Shown here piece by piece: positions 28,891 through 38,677 of a DNA stretch of 64,000 nt. The notes under the pieces are model-generated. The model saw nothing but the letters and a program-made list of their open reading frames with translations, was not told the origin of the DNA and made no database searches. Both the position numbers and the translations under genes were made by a program. Source of the stretch: Cystobacter fuscus (GTDB lineage: Bacteria; Myxococcota; Myxococcia; Myxococcales; Myxococcaceae); assembly GCF_002305875.1 (NCBI RefSeq), contig NZ_CP022098.1, forward strand, positions 10,540,001 through 10,604,000. The letters run 5' to 3'. Positions within the stretch are counted from its first letter, which is position 1, and each line of letters opens with the position of its first letter.

Positions 28891-29286
28891 TCACGGTGCA
28901 GGACGGTAGGTGCCGAAGCTCCAGACATGGCCCTCGCAGTCACGTGCCGCGTAATCCCGCGAGCCGTAGTCGGTGTCGAAGGGCTCCTTCACGATGACGG
29001 CCCCCGCGGCCCGAGCCCGGGCACAGTGGGCGTCGATGTCGCGCACGTAGACGTACGGGGCCATGCCGGCGTTGCCGTAGATGTCGTCCTTCTGGCTGCC
29101 CAACATGAAGATGCCCGTGCCGAAGCGCAGCTCGGCGTGGGCCACGGTGTCGTTGGGCCCCGGAACCACCAGGTGCTCCTCGAAGCCGAAAGCGGCGGCC
29201 AGCCACTTGATGGCCGCGGGCGCGTTCTTGTAGCGCAGCATGGGGTAGAAGGTCGGGGCGGCGGCGCTGGCGGTGGGCTGGCTCAT
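28891..29286 (-). CDS. VOC-family (glyoxalase/bleomycin-resistance-like) protein
   Basis: Protein of 131 residues with the vicinal-oxygen-chelate fold, PhnB/YP-type. Visible are FYPMLRYKNAPAAIKWLAAAFGF at the start (given in parts as MLRYKNAPAAIKWL and AAFGFEE), the VAHAELRFGTGIFMLG strand, and the C-terminal REPFD-like KEPFDTDYGSRDYAARDCEGHVWSF end pattern (parts: DTDYGSRDY, DCEGHVWSF). Possible metal ligands are His in VAHAEL and the Glu/His in DCEGHVW. The start at 29286 has GAGAGGGA seven bases upstream. The substrate is unknown; members range from lyases to antibiotic-binding proteins. Confidence 0.88.
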   Translation of the reverse strand: MSQPTASAAAPTFYPMLRYKNAPAAIKWLAAAFGFEEHLVVPGPNDTVAHAELRFGTGIFMLGSQKDDIYGNAGMAPYVYVRDIDAHCARARAAGAVIVKEPFDTDYGSRDYAARDCEGHVWSFGTYRPAP

Positions 29287-29317
29287 GGCGATTCCCTCTC
29301 GAGGACGCGGGCTTGCG

Positions 29318-29956
29318 TCAGACGACTGGCAACAGGACGATGATGAGCACATCCCAGAGCGCGTGGCTCACCCACGGGGCCACGAGACCGCGACGCCACT
29401 CGGCGAGCAGGCCCCAGGCGAGCGAGGTGGGAAACGCCGCGAGCGCCAGCAGGGGCTCCTCGAAGAAGAGCAGCAGGAGGCTCGACAGGGCGGCGGCCAC
29501 CACGACACAGCCCCGGCTGCCCACCCTCGGCCGCAGGGCCCCCTGCACCACCCCGCGCCAGAACACCTCCTCGGCGGGGGCGATGAGCAGCGCCAGCGCC
29601 ACCGCGGAGAGCCACCCGCCCCGGCCAAAGCCCGCATAGACATCCAGCAAGGGCTCGCAGAGCACCCGAGAGAAGCCTCCGCACAGCGCCCACAACACGC
29701 CGCGTGAGCCCACGTACAGCACCCCCGCGAACGTCACGCCCCACAGCACGTCCTCGCCCCGGGGCACCAGCCGCGCCCGCCCTTCCCTTCCGAGCGCCAA
29801 CACCGAGACGGCCATCCAGAGCGCGCAGTAGAGCGCGGCCCACGCGAAGAAGTGGGGAGGGTTCCAGCGCACCAGGGCGGTCCACGCCACCACGCCCACG
29901 GACGAGGCCACGAGCCAGGCGGGATGCGCGCCCCGCGTCGATTCATTCCTCGTCAT
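29318..29956 (-). CDS. CPBP-family intramembrane protease
   Basis: Membrane protein of 212 residues in the CAAX-protease/bacteriocin-processing (ABI) family. About six to seven hydrophobic helices. The family motifs are present: EEVFWRGVV (motif 1, EExxxR) near residue 130, the FPTSLAWG segment (motif 2), and HALWDVL (motif 3). Its start overlaps the end of the upstream FAD oxidoreductase gene by four bases on the same strand (ATGA), so it is in an operon with it. The substrate is unknown. Confidence 0.88.
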   Translation of the reverse strand: MTRNESTRGAHPAWLVASSVGVVAWTALVRWNPPHFFAWAALYCALWMAVSVLALGREGRARLVPRGEDVLWGVTFAGVLYVGSRGVLWALCGGFSRVLCEPLLDVYAGFGRGGWLSAVALALLIAPAEEVFWRGVVQGALRPRVGSRGCVVVAAALSSLLLLFFEEPLLALAAFPTSLAWGLLAEWRRGLVAPWVSHALWDVLIIVLLPVV

Positions 29957-31209
29957 GGCAGTGGCAGCTCCCAGTCTCGCAGCAGGGCCTCGGCCGCGCG
30001 CCGCCCCGACGTCATCGCCCCATCGATGGAGCCATGCTCCCGGTAGTCCCCACAGGCATACAACCCGGGCAACAACCTCACCCGCCGAGGAGACGACTCC
30101 CAGGCCTCGGGCGACTGCTCCGGCAGGGCCCGGGGAAGCTCGTACGTGCGCAGGTGCCGCCACCCCTTCACCCCTCCGCCGAACCACTCCGTGAGCTGCT
30201 CGCGCACGCGCGCCTCCAGTGACTCCGTGTCCTCCACCGGCTCCAGCACCGACACCGAGACGAGGGCCTGACCGGCAGGGGCATACTCGGGAGAGAGCTC
30301 GCTCATCACCGCGAGGTTGTTCACCGGCCCCCGCCCGTCTCCGTTGAGCACCAGATAGGGTCCGCGCACGGGCGGCTCGGGGGCGGCGAAGTACAGGCAC
30401 GTCACCGCGTTCATCCGCCGCGACGGCATGCCGGGCAGCAGCTCCGCCGCCGCGAGCGCGTCCGTGGCCACCACCACCGCGTCACAGTCCTCGCGAGCCC
30501 CCGACGCCAGCCGCACCCGGTGCCCGAAGACCTCCTCCACCGGCGTGTTCAGCTTCAGCGCTCCCTCGGGCAGCTTCGCGGCGAGCTGCGCGGAGATCGC
30601 CCCCATGCCCCGCGCGGGAACCACCGTGGCCCCGGTGGCGAACATCCGGAAGACGAACTCCAGCATCCGACTGGAGGTGCTCAGCCCCTTCTCCAGGAAG
30701 ATGCCGCCGAAGAAGGGCTGGAGGAAACCCTCCAGCATCGCATCGGAGAAGCCCACGTCGCGCAGATACTCCCGCGACGTCTTCTGCGGACGCAGGAACA
30801 CCTCCTCCACCGGGCCGGCCTGTGCCTGCTTCCACAAGTCCAGAACGTGCAACTTGTCGATGAACGAACCCACGGGGTTGAAGGCATGCAGCGCGGCATG
30901 CAGCGGCCGGCGGAAGGGATCCGCCACCAGGTGCATCCGTCCCTCGCGCCACACCCGCGCCCCGGGAAAGAAGCGCCGCAGGTCGAGCGCCCGGTAGTCC
31001 AACCACCGGGCGGGCTCCGGGTAGGCGGTGAGGAACACCTGGAAGCCTCGATCCAGCAGGAAGCCGTCCACCGCGTCCGTACGCACCCTGCCCCCCACCC
31101 CGTCGCCCGCCTCCAGCACGCGCACCTTCACGCGTGCCTGGTGAAGAAGCCTCGCGCACGTCAACCCCGCCAGCCCCGCCCCCACCACGATGACGTCCGG
31201 CTTGCCCAC
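29953..31209 (-). CDS. FAD-dependent amine-oxidase-type oxidoreductase
   Basis: Flavoprotein of 418 residues. The N-terminal Rossmann motif VIVVGAGLAGLTCAR and the following VLEAGDGVGGRVRT bind FAD; the C-terminal FAD motif is YACGDYREHGSIDGAMTSGRRAA (seen in parts: CGDYREHGSIDGA, SGRRAAEALL). The middle has DRGFQVFLTAYPE and FLQPFFGGIFLEKGLSTSS. It resembles the protoporphyrinogen-oxidase/phytoene-desaturase-like group that includes many uncharacterised NAD(P)/FAD enzymes. It may act on carotenoid, porphyrin or amine substrates; the sequence does not decide. It overlaps the CPBP protease gene. Confidence 0.87.
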   Translation of the reverse strand: MGKPDVIVVGAGLAGLTCARLLHQARVKVRVLEAGDGVGGRVRTDAVDGFLLDRGFQVFLTAYPEPARWLDYRALDLRRFFPGARVWREGRMHLVADPFRRPLHAALHAFNPVGSFIDKLHVLDLWKQAQAGPVEEVFLRPQKTSREYLRDVGFSDAMLEGFLQPFFGGIFLEKGLSTSSRMLEFVFRMFATGATVVPARGMGAISAQLAAKLPEGALKLNTPVEEVFGHRVRLASGAREDCDAVVVATDALAAAELLPGMPSRRMNAVTCLYFAAPEPPVRGPYLVLNGDGRGPVNNLAVMSELSPEYAPAGQALVSVSVLEPVEDTESLEARVREQLTEWFGGGVKGWRHLRTYELPRALPEQSPEAWESSPRRVRLLPGLYACGDYREHGSIDGAMTSGRRAAEALLRDWELPLP

Positions 31210-31410
31210 GGCTCGACCCTCCCTCGAAGTCCCTATTTCCCGTCCTACATTGATTCCCTGATTCGTCCCAGTCAGACTCCGGGAATCCGGGAGAGGCGGA
31301 CGCGTTTCCTACAATCGCAGTGCCCTGACTCCCTTCCGGTTACAGCAGGACCCCTCAACAACCGTCACCTCTTTCCCCAGGCGACGGCACCTATCGGAGA
31401 ACCCTCAGCC

Positions 31411-31572
31411 ATGTTGATCGTGATGCAACCAGACGCGACGGCCCAGGACATCGAGCGTGTGAACGACGAGATCCGCCGTCGTGGCTGGCAACCGCACGCG
31501 ATCCCCGGCGAGACCCGCATGGCCATCGGCAACCCGGGCGCCCCGGGCCGTGACGTGGCGCGATCGGAGTAG
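31411..31572 (+). CDS. Stand-alone N-terminal domain of DAHP synthase, first gene of the trp operon
   Basis: Small gene of 53 codons plus stop. The first about 40 residues (LIVMQPDATAQDIERVNDEI and RGWQPHAIPGETRMAIG) match the N-terminal ferredoxin-like (FXD) domain of type I-beta 3-deoxy-7-phosphoheptulonate synthases. The catalytic barrel is absent: a short Gly/Pro tail leads to TAG two bases before trpD. It could be a relic of an aroF gene once heading the operon, or a retained regulatory domain. The first 40 codons have no stops or frameshifts and a GGAGA site lies about 12 bases upstream, so it is probably translated. Confidence 0.7.
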   Translation: MLIVMQPDATAQDIERVNDEIRRRGWQPHAIPGETRMAIGNPGAPGRDVARSE

Positions 31573-31574
31573 CC

Positions 31575-32591
31575 ATGACGCTCAAGGAAGCGCTGAGCCG
31601 AGCGGTGAGCCGGCGGGACCTGACCCGCGAGGAGATGATCTCGGTGATGGGCCAGATGCTCGCGGGCGAGGCGACGCCCGCCCAGGTGGGTGGCCTCGCG
31701 GTCGCGTTGCGCATGAAGGGTGAGACGGAAGACGAGCTGCTCGGAGCGGCCGAGGCCATGCGCGCGTGCGCCACGCGCATCCATCCGCGCTCCGAAGTGG
31801 TGCTCGACACCTGCGGCACCGGTGGCGATGGGGCGAACACCTTCAACATCTCCACCGCCGTGGCCCTCGTGGCCGCGGGAGCGGGGGTGACGGTAGCCAA
31901 GCACGGCAACCGAGCGGTGTCCTCGCGCTGTGGCAGCTCGGACGTGCTCGCGGCCCTGGGCGTCCCCATGGACCGCTCGCACGAGCAGGTGACGCATGAC
32001 ATCGACGCGCACGGGGTGGGCTTCCTCTTCGCGCCCTCGCACCACAGCGCCCTGCGCCACGTGGCACCGAGCCGGCGTGAGCTCGGCCTGCACACCCTCT
32101 TCAACCTGCTGGGCCCACTGACCAACCCCGCGGGCGCGCGCTACCAGCTGCTCGGCACCTTCGCCGGGGAGCGGCTGGAGCAGACGGCGCGAGTGCTCTC
32201 GCGGCTGGGCAGCAAGCGCGCCTGGGTGGTGCACGGACGCGATGGGCTGGACGAGCTGTCGCCGTGCACGGCCTCGGACGTGGCGGAGCTGCGCGAGGAC
32301 GGCTCGGTGCGCCTGTTCACCCTCCACCCCGAGGACGCGGGGCTCGAGCGCGTGTCGCCCGAGTCCATCATCGGCGGGGACGTGGAGGACAACGCCCGGC
32401 GCTTCCGGGCACTGCTCTCGGGCGAGCGCTCCGGGGTGCGCACCGCCGTGGTGCTCAACACCGCGGCGGCGCTCGTGGTGGTGGGCAAGGCGGCCAACCT
32501 GAAGGAAGGCGCGATGCGGGCGGTGGAGTCGCTCGACTCCGGCGCCGCGGCCTCCAAGCTGGCGGCGCTCGTCAAGGGCGGTGCGGCATGA
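31575..32591 (+). CDS. trpD: Anthranilate phosphoribosyltransferase
   Basis: Second step of tryptophan synthesis: anthranilate plus PRPP gives phosphoribosyl-anthranilate. The 338 residues contain the PRPP/Mg motif DTCGTGGDGANTFNIST, the KHGNRAVSSRCGSSDVL segment, and HHSALRHVAPSRRELG with NLLGPLTNP. It lies two bases after the small DAHP-synthase-like gene and overlaps trpC by ATGA. No sign of fusion to trpG. Confidence 0.97.
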   Translation: MTLKEALSRAVSRRDLTREEMISVMGQMLAGEATPAQVGGLAVALRMKGETEDELLGAAEAMRACATRIHPRSEVVLDTCGTGGDGANTFNISTAVALVAAGAGVTVAKHGNRAVSSRCGSSDVLAALGVPMDRSHEQVTHDIDAHGVGFLFAPSHHSALRHVAPSRRELGLHTLFNLLGPLTNPAGARYQLLGTFAGERLEQTARVLSRLGSKRAWVVHGRDGLDELSPCTASDVAELREDGSVRLFTLHPEDAGLERVSPESIIGGDVEDNARRFRALLSGERSGVRTAVVLNTAAALVVVGKAANLKEGAMRAVESLDSGAAASKLAALVKGGAA

Positions 32592-33385
32592 GCGCGTCTC
32601 AACAAGGCGACAAGCTCGCGGCCATCTTCGCGCGCAAGCGCCGGGAACTCGCCGCGCGCGGGCCCCGCGTGGCCGAGCATCCCCGTCCCCCCGGGCGGGA
32701 CTTCGCCGCCGCCCTCACCCGGCACCGTCCGGGTCTGCCCATCAACGTCATCGCCGAGGTGAAGCGCCGCAGCCCCTCGGGCGGTGACTTCCCGCACACG
32801 GACCTGGTCGCCGTGGCGCGGGGCTACGAGGCCGCGGGGGCATGCGCCATCAGCGTGCTCACCGACGACGTGGACTTCGGCGGCAGCCTCGAGGATCTGC
32901 TCCAGGTGCGCGCGGCCGTGTCCGTGCCCGTGCTCCGCAAGGACTTCCTCGTGGCGTCCCAGGAGATCGAGGAGAGCGCGGCCCTTGGCGCGGACGCGGT
33001 GCTGCTCATCGCGGACGCGCTGGAGGATGGACAGCTCGCGGAGATGGTGGCCACGGCCAAGGCGTGCCGGGTGGCGGCGCTCGTCGAGGCCCACACCCAG
33101 GAGCATGCCGAGCGGGCGCTCCAGGCGGGCGCGGAGCTGGTGGGGATCAACAACCGCAACCTCGCCACGCTGCGCACGGACATCACCACCGCCCTGCAGG
33201 TCATCCCGCGGCTGCGCGGCCGGGCCCAGGCGTTCGTGGCCGAGAGTGGCCTCAAGACGCACGAGGACTTCGTGGCGGCCCGGTCGGCGGGCGCGGACGC
33301 GGTGCTCGTGGGGGAGTCCCTCCTGCGCGCGCCCCATCCGGGCCAGGCACTGGCGCGGCTGCTCGCGCCTGGGAACACGACATGA
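32588..33385 (+). CDS. trpC: Indole-3-glycerol-phosphate synthase
   Basis: TIM-barrel enzyme of 265 residues that closes the indole ring. The family motifs are [58 protein letters not shown] and AESGL. Length is typical and TrpF is separate. The start overlaps the trpD stop (ATGA) and its stop overlaps the trpF start, giving coupled expression. Confidence 0.97.
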   Translation: MSASQQGDKLAAIFARKRRELAARGPRVAEHPRPPGRDFAAALTRHRPGLPINVIAEVKRRSPSGGDFPHTDLVAVARGYEAAGACAISVLTDDVDFGGSLEDLLQVRAAVSVPVLRKDFLVASQEIEESAALGADAVLLIADALEDGQLAEMVATAKACRVAALVEAHTQEHAERALQAGAELVGINNRNLATLRTDITTALQVIPRLRGRAQAFVAESGLKTHEDFVAARSAGADAVLVGESLLRAPHPGQALARLLAPGNTT

Positions 33386-34017
33386 GCACGCGGGTGAAGA
33401 TCTGCGGGCTCACCCGCTTGGAGGACGCGCGCATGGCGTGGGCCGCGGGCGCGGACGCGCTGGGGCTCAACTTCTACGCGCGCTCGCCCCGGTACGTGAC
33501 GCCCGAGGTGGCGGCGGCCCTGGCGCGCACCCGGCCCGCGTTGGGCGCGGTGGTGGGCGTCTTCGTCAACGAGTCCCCCGACGTCATCCGGGCCCGGGTA
33601 CGCGACTGCGGGCTCACGTCGGTGCAACTGCACGGAGACGAGCCGCCCGAGGCGTGCTCGGGCTATGGCGTGCCCGTCATCAAGGCCCTGCGCATCCGGG
33701 GCCCCGAGGACGTGGAGCGGGCGCGCGCCTACGTGGGCGTGGGCGACGTGGCGACGCTGCTCTTGGACGGAGCGGCGCCGGGCTACGGCGGAGGCGGCGT
33801 GGGCTTCGACTGGTCGCTGGTGGCGCGGCTGACGGACGTGGGCGTGCCGGTGCTGGTGGCCGGTGGGCTGAATCCGGGCAACGTGCGCGAGGCGGTGCGT
33901 GCCACACGGGCCTACGGAGTGGATGTGGCGAGCGGAGTGGAGACGAGCCCCGGTATCAAGGACGCGGACGCGGTGCGCGCCTTCGTGCGCGCCGTGAAGA
34001 GCACCTTTTCGGAGTGA
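33382..34017 (+). CDS. trpF: Phosphoribosylanthranilate isomerase
   Basis: TIM-barrel isomerase of 211 residues (Amadori rearrangement, third step). N-terminal [12 protein letters not shown] carries the catalytic Cys; [21 protein letters not shown], the catalytic Asp in [19 protein letters not shown] and the phosphate-binding [18 protein letters not shown] segments are all present. Overlaps trpC by four bases. Confidence 0.96.
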   Translation: MSTRVKICGLTRLEDARMAWAAGADALGLNFYARSPRYVTPEVAAALARTRPALGAVVGVFVNESPDVIRARVRDCGLTSVQLHGDEPPEACSGYGVPVIKALRIRGPEDVERARAYVGVGDVATLLLDGAAPGYGGGGVGFDWSLVARLTDVGVPVLVAGGLNPGNVREAVRATRAYGVDVASGVETSPGIKDADAVRAFVRAVKSTFSE

Positions 34018-34028
34018 GGAAGACGACC

Positions 34029-35237
34029 ATGGACACGAAAACCGCCCCGGGCCGCTTCGGCCGTTACGGCGGCCGTTACGTGCCGGAGACGTTGGTGCCG
34101 GCGCATCAGGAGTTGGAGCTCGCCTACGCCGAGGCCCAGAAGGATCCGTCCTTCGGCGAGCAGGTGGCGCAGGTGCTGCGCGAGTTCGTCGGGCGCGAGA
34201 CGCCGCTGACGCCCGCGCGCCGGCTCACCACGCTGTGGGGTGGCGCCGAGGTGTGGCTCAAGCGCGAGGACCTGGCGCACACGGGCGCGCACAAGATCAA
34301 CAACACCATCGGCCAGGTGCTGCTGGCCAAGCGCATGGGCAAGAAGCGCATCATCGCGGAGACGGGCGCGGGCCAGCACGGAGTCGCCACCGCCACCGCG
34401 TGCGCGCTGTTCGGCCTGCCCTGCGAGGTGTACATGGGCGCGCTGGACGTGGAGCGCCAGTCGCTCAACGTCTTCCGCATGAAGGCCCTGGGCGCCACGG
34501 TGCACGCGGTGGAGTCGGGCTCGCGCACCCTCAAGGACGCGATGAACGAGGCCATGCGCGTGTGGGTGGCGCAGATTCATGACACCCACTACGTCATCGG
34601 CAGCGCGGCCGGGCCCCACCCCTACCCCACCATCGTCCGCGACTTCCAATCCGTCATCGGCAAGGAAGTGCGCACCCAGTCGCTCGTGGCCTTCGGCCAG
34701 CTTCCCGACGCCATCATCGCGTGCATCGGCGGCGGCTCGAACGCCATCGGCATCCTCCACCCCTTCATCGGCGACAAGAACGTGCGGCTCGTCGGCGTGG
34801 AGGCCGGTGGCCACGGGCTCGACTCGGGCCAGCATGGCGCGTCCCTGACGCTGGGCACCGAGGGCGTGCTGCATGGCTCGCGCTCGCTGGTGCTCCAGGA
34901 CGAGCACGGGCAGATCATGGAGGCGCACTCCATCTCCGCGGGCCTGGACTACCCGGGCGTGGGGCCGGAGCTGGCGTACCTGGCGAAGACGGGGCGGGTG
35001 GAGGTGCGCACCGCCACGGACGACGAGGCGCTCAAGGCCTTCTACGAGGTGTGCCGCAACGAGGGCATCCTCCCCGCGCTCGAGTCCTCGCACGCCTTCG
35101 CGCGCGCGGGGGAGCTGGCGCGCGAGCTGGGCAAGGGCAAGTACCTGGTCATCAATTGTTCGGGCCGCGGCGACAAGGACGTGGCCACCATCGCGGCGCG
35201 GGGCGTGCCTCCCGCCATCCGTCTGGAGGGAGCATGA
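34029..35237 (+). CDS. trpB: Tryptophan synthase beta chain
   Basis: PLP enzyme of 402 residues that condenses indole with serine. PLP-binding Lys lies in [21 protein letters not shown], the COMM-domain region, [12 protein letters not shown] (phosphate cup) and the C-terminal CSGRGDKD are all present. ATG at 34029 follows GGAAGACG; there is an 11-base gap after trpF. It is the standard TrpB1 form, and the stop overlaps the trpA start. Confidence 0.98.
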   Translation: MDTKTAPGRFGRYGGRYVPETLVPAHQELELAYAEAQKDPSFGEQVAQVLREFVGRETPLTPARRLTTLWGGAEVWLKREDLAHTGAHKINNTIGQVLLAKRMGKKRIIAETGAGQHGVATATACALFGLPCEVYMGALDVERQSLNVFRMKALGATVHAVESGSRTLKDAMNEAMRVWVAQIHDTHYVIGSAAGPHPYPTIVRDFQSVIGKEVRTQSLVAFGQLPDAIIACIGGGSNAIGILHPFIGDKNVRLVGVEAGGHGLDSGQHGASLTLGTEGVLHGSRSLVLQDEHGQIMEAHSISAGLDYPGVGPELAYLAKTGRVEVRTATDDEALKAFYEVCRNEGILPALESSHAFARAGELARELGKGKYLVINCSGRGDKDVATIAARGVPPAIRLEGA

Positions 35238-36025
35238 GCGGGGCAATCGCGGACGCATTCGCCCGGGCCAGGGCCCGTGGAGAGGGCGCGCTGGTGGCGT
35301 ACGCCATGGCGGGAGATCCGGATCTTCCCCGCTCGGTGGACGTGTTCGCCGCGTGCGTGGAGGGCGGCGCGGACATCCTGGAGATTGGCGTGGCGTTCAG
35401 CGATCCCATCGCCGACGGCCCCGTCATCCAGGGCGCGTCCGAGCGGGCGCTCAAGGCCGGCTCCACGCTGCGGCGCGTGCTGGACGAGGTGGTGCCCGCC
35501 GTGCGCGAGCGCTGCCCCCAGACGCCCCTGGTGGTGATGACCTACGTCAACGTCATCATGGCCCTGGGTGAGGAGCGCTACGCGAAGCTCGCCCGGGAGC
35601 GCGGCGTGTCGGGCACCATCCTGCCGGACCTGCCGCCCGAGGAGAGCATCGACATCCGCCAGGCGTTCGACCGCGAGGGGTTGGAGCTCATCCCCCTGTG
35701 CGCGCCCACCACGTCGCCCAAGCGGGCGGAGAGCATCGCCAAGGACGCGCGGGGCTTCGTCTACTGCGTGTCGGTGGCGGGCGTGACGGGCATGCGCTCG
35801 CAGCTCCCGGCGGACCTGTCCGAGCGCCTGGAGCTGGTGCGCCGCGTCTCCCCGGTGCCGGTGGTGGCGGGCTTCGGCATCTCCTCGGCCGAGCAGGCCC
35901 GGGTGGTGGGCGCCCACGCGGATGGCGTCGTGGTGGGCAGCGCCATCGTGCGCGCCGCCCAGGCGGATGGGCCCTCCGCGGCCCGTCAGGTGTGCGCCGA
36001 CATCAAGCGCGGCCTCAAGCGCTGA
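35234..36025 (+). CDS. trpA: Tryptophan synthase alpha chain
   Basis: Cleaves indole-3-glycerol phosphate and channels indole to TrpB. The 263 residues include the catalytic Glu/Asp in [40 protein letters not shown] and the phosphate site [12 protein letters not shown]. Last gene of the operon. It is convergent with the RND exporter gene, with only six bases between their stops. Confidence 0.97.
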   Translation: MSGAIADAFARARARGEGALVAYAMAGDPDLPRSVDVFAACVEGGADILEIGVAFSDPIADGPVIQGASERALKAGSTLRRVLDEVVPAVRERCPQTPLVVMTYVNVIMALGEERYAKLARERGVSGTILPDLPPEESIDIRQAFDREGLELIPLCAPTTSPKRAESIAKDARGFVYCVSVAGVTGMRSQLPADLSERLELVRRVSPVPVVAGFGISSAEQARVVGAHADGVVVGSAIVRAAQADGPSAARQVCADIKRGLKR

Positions 36026-36031
36026 GCGCGC

Positions 36032-38500
36032 TCAGGTGCTGGGCCGGACGTCTTCCTCCGGCTCCACCTCGGGCAGCGGCAGGGACGCCAGCACGCTCTC
36101 GCCGTCCGCCATGTCCGGCGGGCGGCGCTCCAGCAGCGCGAGCAGCGAGGGGAAGAGCACCGTCGTCCCCAGGAACGAGCAGCCCACGCCCAAGAGCGCC
36201 AGCTCTCCGATGGAGTGCAGCCCCGGGTGGCGCGCCGTGAGCAGCGCGCCGTAGCCCGCCGCGTTGGAGAGCGTGGCCACCACCGCCGCCACGCCCGTGG
36301 TGCGCACCACGTGGGACAGCGAGCCCGGCCCCTCCTCGCGGTAGCGGTGGTAGAGGTGCACCGCGTTGTCCACGGCGATGGCCAGCAGGTTGGGCAGCAC
36401 CACGGCGTTGATGAAGTTGAGCTTGAGCCCGTACAGGTGCATCGCCGCCGGCAGGCACGCGAGCCCCAGGTACAACGGCCCCGCCACCAGCCCCGCCCGG
36501 CGCAGGCTGCGCAGGCTCAGGGTGATCATCGCGAACACCGCCAGGCTCGCCGCGAGCAGCAGCCAGGGGCCGTCCTTCTCCACCAGATCGAAGATGCGGT
36601 AGGCGATGAGGTTCGAGTCGAGCACCTGGACCTCCAGGCCCCTCTCCCGCGCCACCTCGCGCAGCTCCTCCATCTGCGCGCCGAAGCGGTGCAGCGCGTC
36701 CGTGTCGGAGAGGGACTCGTTCTTGAAGGCCATCACGAAGCTGCCCTCGCCATCCAGCGCGGTGAAGCGGCGGCGCACCTCCGCGGGCAACGCCTCCACC
36801 CCGTAGGGCCTGGCCGCGAGCAGCGCCTCCAGCCGCTCGAGCGCGGGGCGCACCTTCTCCGACTCCCGGGCGACCTCGGGCAGGCCCTCCACGAAGGTGC
36901 GCAGGGCGGCGCGCTCGGCCTCCACGTCCGCGCCCGTGCGCGGCAGGAAGTCACTGAGCGAGGCCACCTCCGAGAAGATGCGGTCCTCGCCGTGGCGGGC
37001 CTCCAGCTCACGCAGCGCGCTCGCGAGCCGCTCCGCCTGCGCCACGTCCGGCGTGAGGAACACCGTGGGCGCGTGGCGCCGCCCGAGCTGGGAGATGATG
37101 TGGTCGTCCAGCCGGGTGGCGGCGAACTCCCCGCGCAGCTTGCGCATGTCCGGCTCGAAGCCGATAGAGCCCGCCACCGACGCCGAGTACGCGACGAGCG
37201 CGCACACGCCCACCACCACGGCCACCAGCAGGGAGCGGGGCACGGGCCCCCGCGGCGGACGCGGAGGCCGGGCCGGCAGGGGCTGCGCGGCGCGCAGGGG
37301 CCGCAGCCGCTCGGCCAGGGCGATGAGCGAGGGGCCCACCAGATACGTGGCCAGCACCGTGGACAGCACGCCCGCGGCGGCGATCCACCCGAACTGGGCG
37401 AAGGCCTGGAACTCGGCGAGCGTGAGCGCGGCGAAGGCGGCGGCGTTGGTGCAGGCCGACGTCAGCGCGCCCGCCCATGTGCCCAGCACCGCCTCGCGCA
37501 GGGCCGCCTCGGCGGGCAGACCCCGGCGCTCCTCGGCGTAGCGCATCGCCAGGTGCAGGCCGTACTCGATGCCCAGGCCGATGAGGATGGCCACGAGGAA
37601 GCCGGTGATGATGTTGAGGTAGCCGATAGTGAGTTGCACCATCGCGAACGTGACGAGCAGGCCCACGCCCACGGGCGCGCCCACCACCAGCAGCGCCGTG
37701 AGGCGCCGGCACGACACGGCCACGATGAGCGCCGCGATGATGCCCGACAAGAGCGAGGCGCGCGTGAGATCCTCGCGCATCCGCCGGTCCTCCTCCAGCC
37801 GCAGCACGTGCGCGCCCGTCGCGTCCGTCTTCACCCCGGGGAAGCCCCGCGCCACCTCGGCGCTCGTCTCCCGCACGCGCGTCACCAGCCGCCGGGCGAA
37901 GACCAGGTCTCCCGCCAGCCCCGACGGCTTCACGAACAGGTACAGCTCCCGCCCATCCGGAGAGCTCAGGTACTCGCTCACCCCCAGCGTCGGCGAGTGC
38001 CGGCGGGCGATCTCCTCGAACGACAGGGGCGGCTTGCTCTCCGCCCCCAGGTCCACGTAGAGCGGGTTGGCGGCGCGCTTGTGCTGTCGCACCGCCTCCT
38101 GGAGGTCCTCGCGCAGCGCCTTGAGCCTGGGCGCGGAGAGCAACAGGAGGGCCCGGTCCGTGAAGAAGCGCGTGTCATAGCGGTACTCGACGTAGCGCAC
38201 CTCCTCCAGCGCCTCGAGCCGGGGCGCCAGTGCCTGGGCGAAGCGGCGCAGCTCCTCGGGGGTGGCCCCCATGGCGCGCAGGACGAGGTACCCATCGCCT
38301 CCGGCCTTCCGGGACACGGCCTCCAGGTCGCGCACCTCCACGGTATTCGCCGGGAGCAGCTCCACGAACGAGCCATGGAAGCCCAGGCGCGAGGCCAACA
38401 GCCCCGCCATCAGCGCCACGGCCAGGACTCCCGCGAGCACCCGCCCGGGGTGCCGGTAGGACAACCGGGCGAAGTGCTCCATCCCCTTGCCGACATCCAT
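36032..38500 (-). CDS. RND/MMPL-family membrane exporter
   Basis: Large membrane protein of 822 residues with the two-fold RND architecture. One helix near the N-terminus (about 20-40) is followed by a periplasmic domain. Helices 2-6 include GIEYGLHLAMRYAEER (the sterol-sensing-like segment with the central charged residues) and GALTSACTNAAAF. A second periplasmic domain comes next, with a second helix bundle carrying AIAVDNAVHLYHRYREE and ATLSNAAGYGALL. This form matches the single-protein MMPL/HpnN-type lipid or hopanoid exporters rather than tripartite drug pumps. Start at 38500 has GAGGAG ten bases upstream. No membrane-fusion gene is adjacent. Confidence 0.9.
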   Translation of the reverse strand: MDVGKGMEHFARLSYRHPGRVLAGVLAVALMAGLLASRLGFHGSFVELLPANTVEVRDLEAVSRKAGGDGYLVLRAMGATPEELRRFAQALAPRLEALEEVRYVEYRYDTRFFTDRALLLLSAPRLKALREDLQEAVRQHKRAANPLYVDLGAESKPPLSFEEIARRHSPTLGVSEYLSSPDGRELYLFVKPSGLAGDLVFARRLVTRVRETSAEVARGFPGVKTDATGAHVLRLEEDRRMREDLTRASLLSGIIAALIVAVSCRRLTALLVVGAPVGVGLLVTFAMVQLTIGYLNIITGFLVAILIGLGIEYGLHLAMRYAEERRGLPAEAALREAVLGTWAGALTSACTNAAAFAALTLAEFQAFAQFGWIAAAGVLSTVLATYLVGPSLIALAERLRPLRAAQPLPARPPRPPRGPVPRSLLVAVVVGVCALVAYSASVAGSIGFEPDMRKLRGEFAATRLDDHIISQLGRRHAPTVFLTPDVAQAERLASALRELEARHGEDRIFSEVASLSDFLPRTGADVEAERAALRTFVEGLPEVARESEKVRPALERLEALLAARPYGVEALPAEVRRRFTALDGEGSFVMAFKNESLSDTDALHRFGAQMEELREVARERGLEVQVLDSNLIAYRIFDLVEKDGPWLLLAASLAVFAMITLSLRSLRRAGLVAGPLYLGLACLPAAMHLYGLKLNFINAVVLPNLLAIAVDNAVHLYHRYREEGPGSLSHVVRTTGVAAVVATLSNAAGYGALLTARHPGLHSIGELALLGVGCSFLGTTVLFPSLLALLERRPPDMADGESVLASLPLPEVEPEEDVRPST

Positions 38501-38677
38501 TAGCGCACGACTCCTCACAGATGATTGATGGACGCCGCGTCCGGCACACGGTCGCTACCGCGTTGTGTCATGAATGACTCCGCCCCCCAAGGCTCCAGGT
38601 CTTCCGTTAATACTTCTTAAAACCCCAAGCTCGCCTGCTTGCTCCTCCCCCCCGGAGCATCCCCCTCGAGGTCCTCG

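Noticed and set aside
28826-28894. N-terminal extension of the M49-like peptidase
   Set aside because: The signal peptide begins at 28825; the extra codons have no signal features.
31210-31410. Trp attenuator or T-box before the trp operon
   Set aside because: No run of Trp codons, no T-box sequence and no terminator/antiterminator pair could be drawn.
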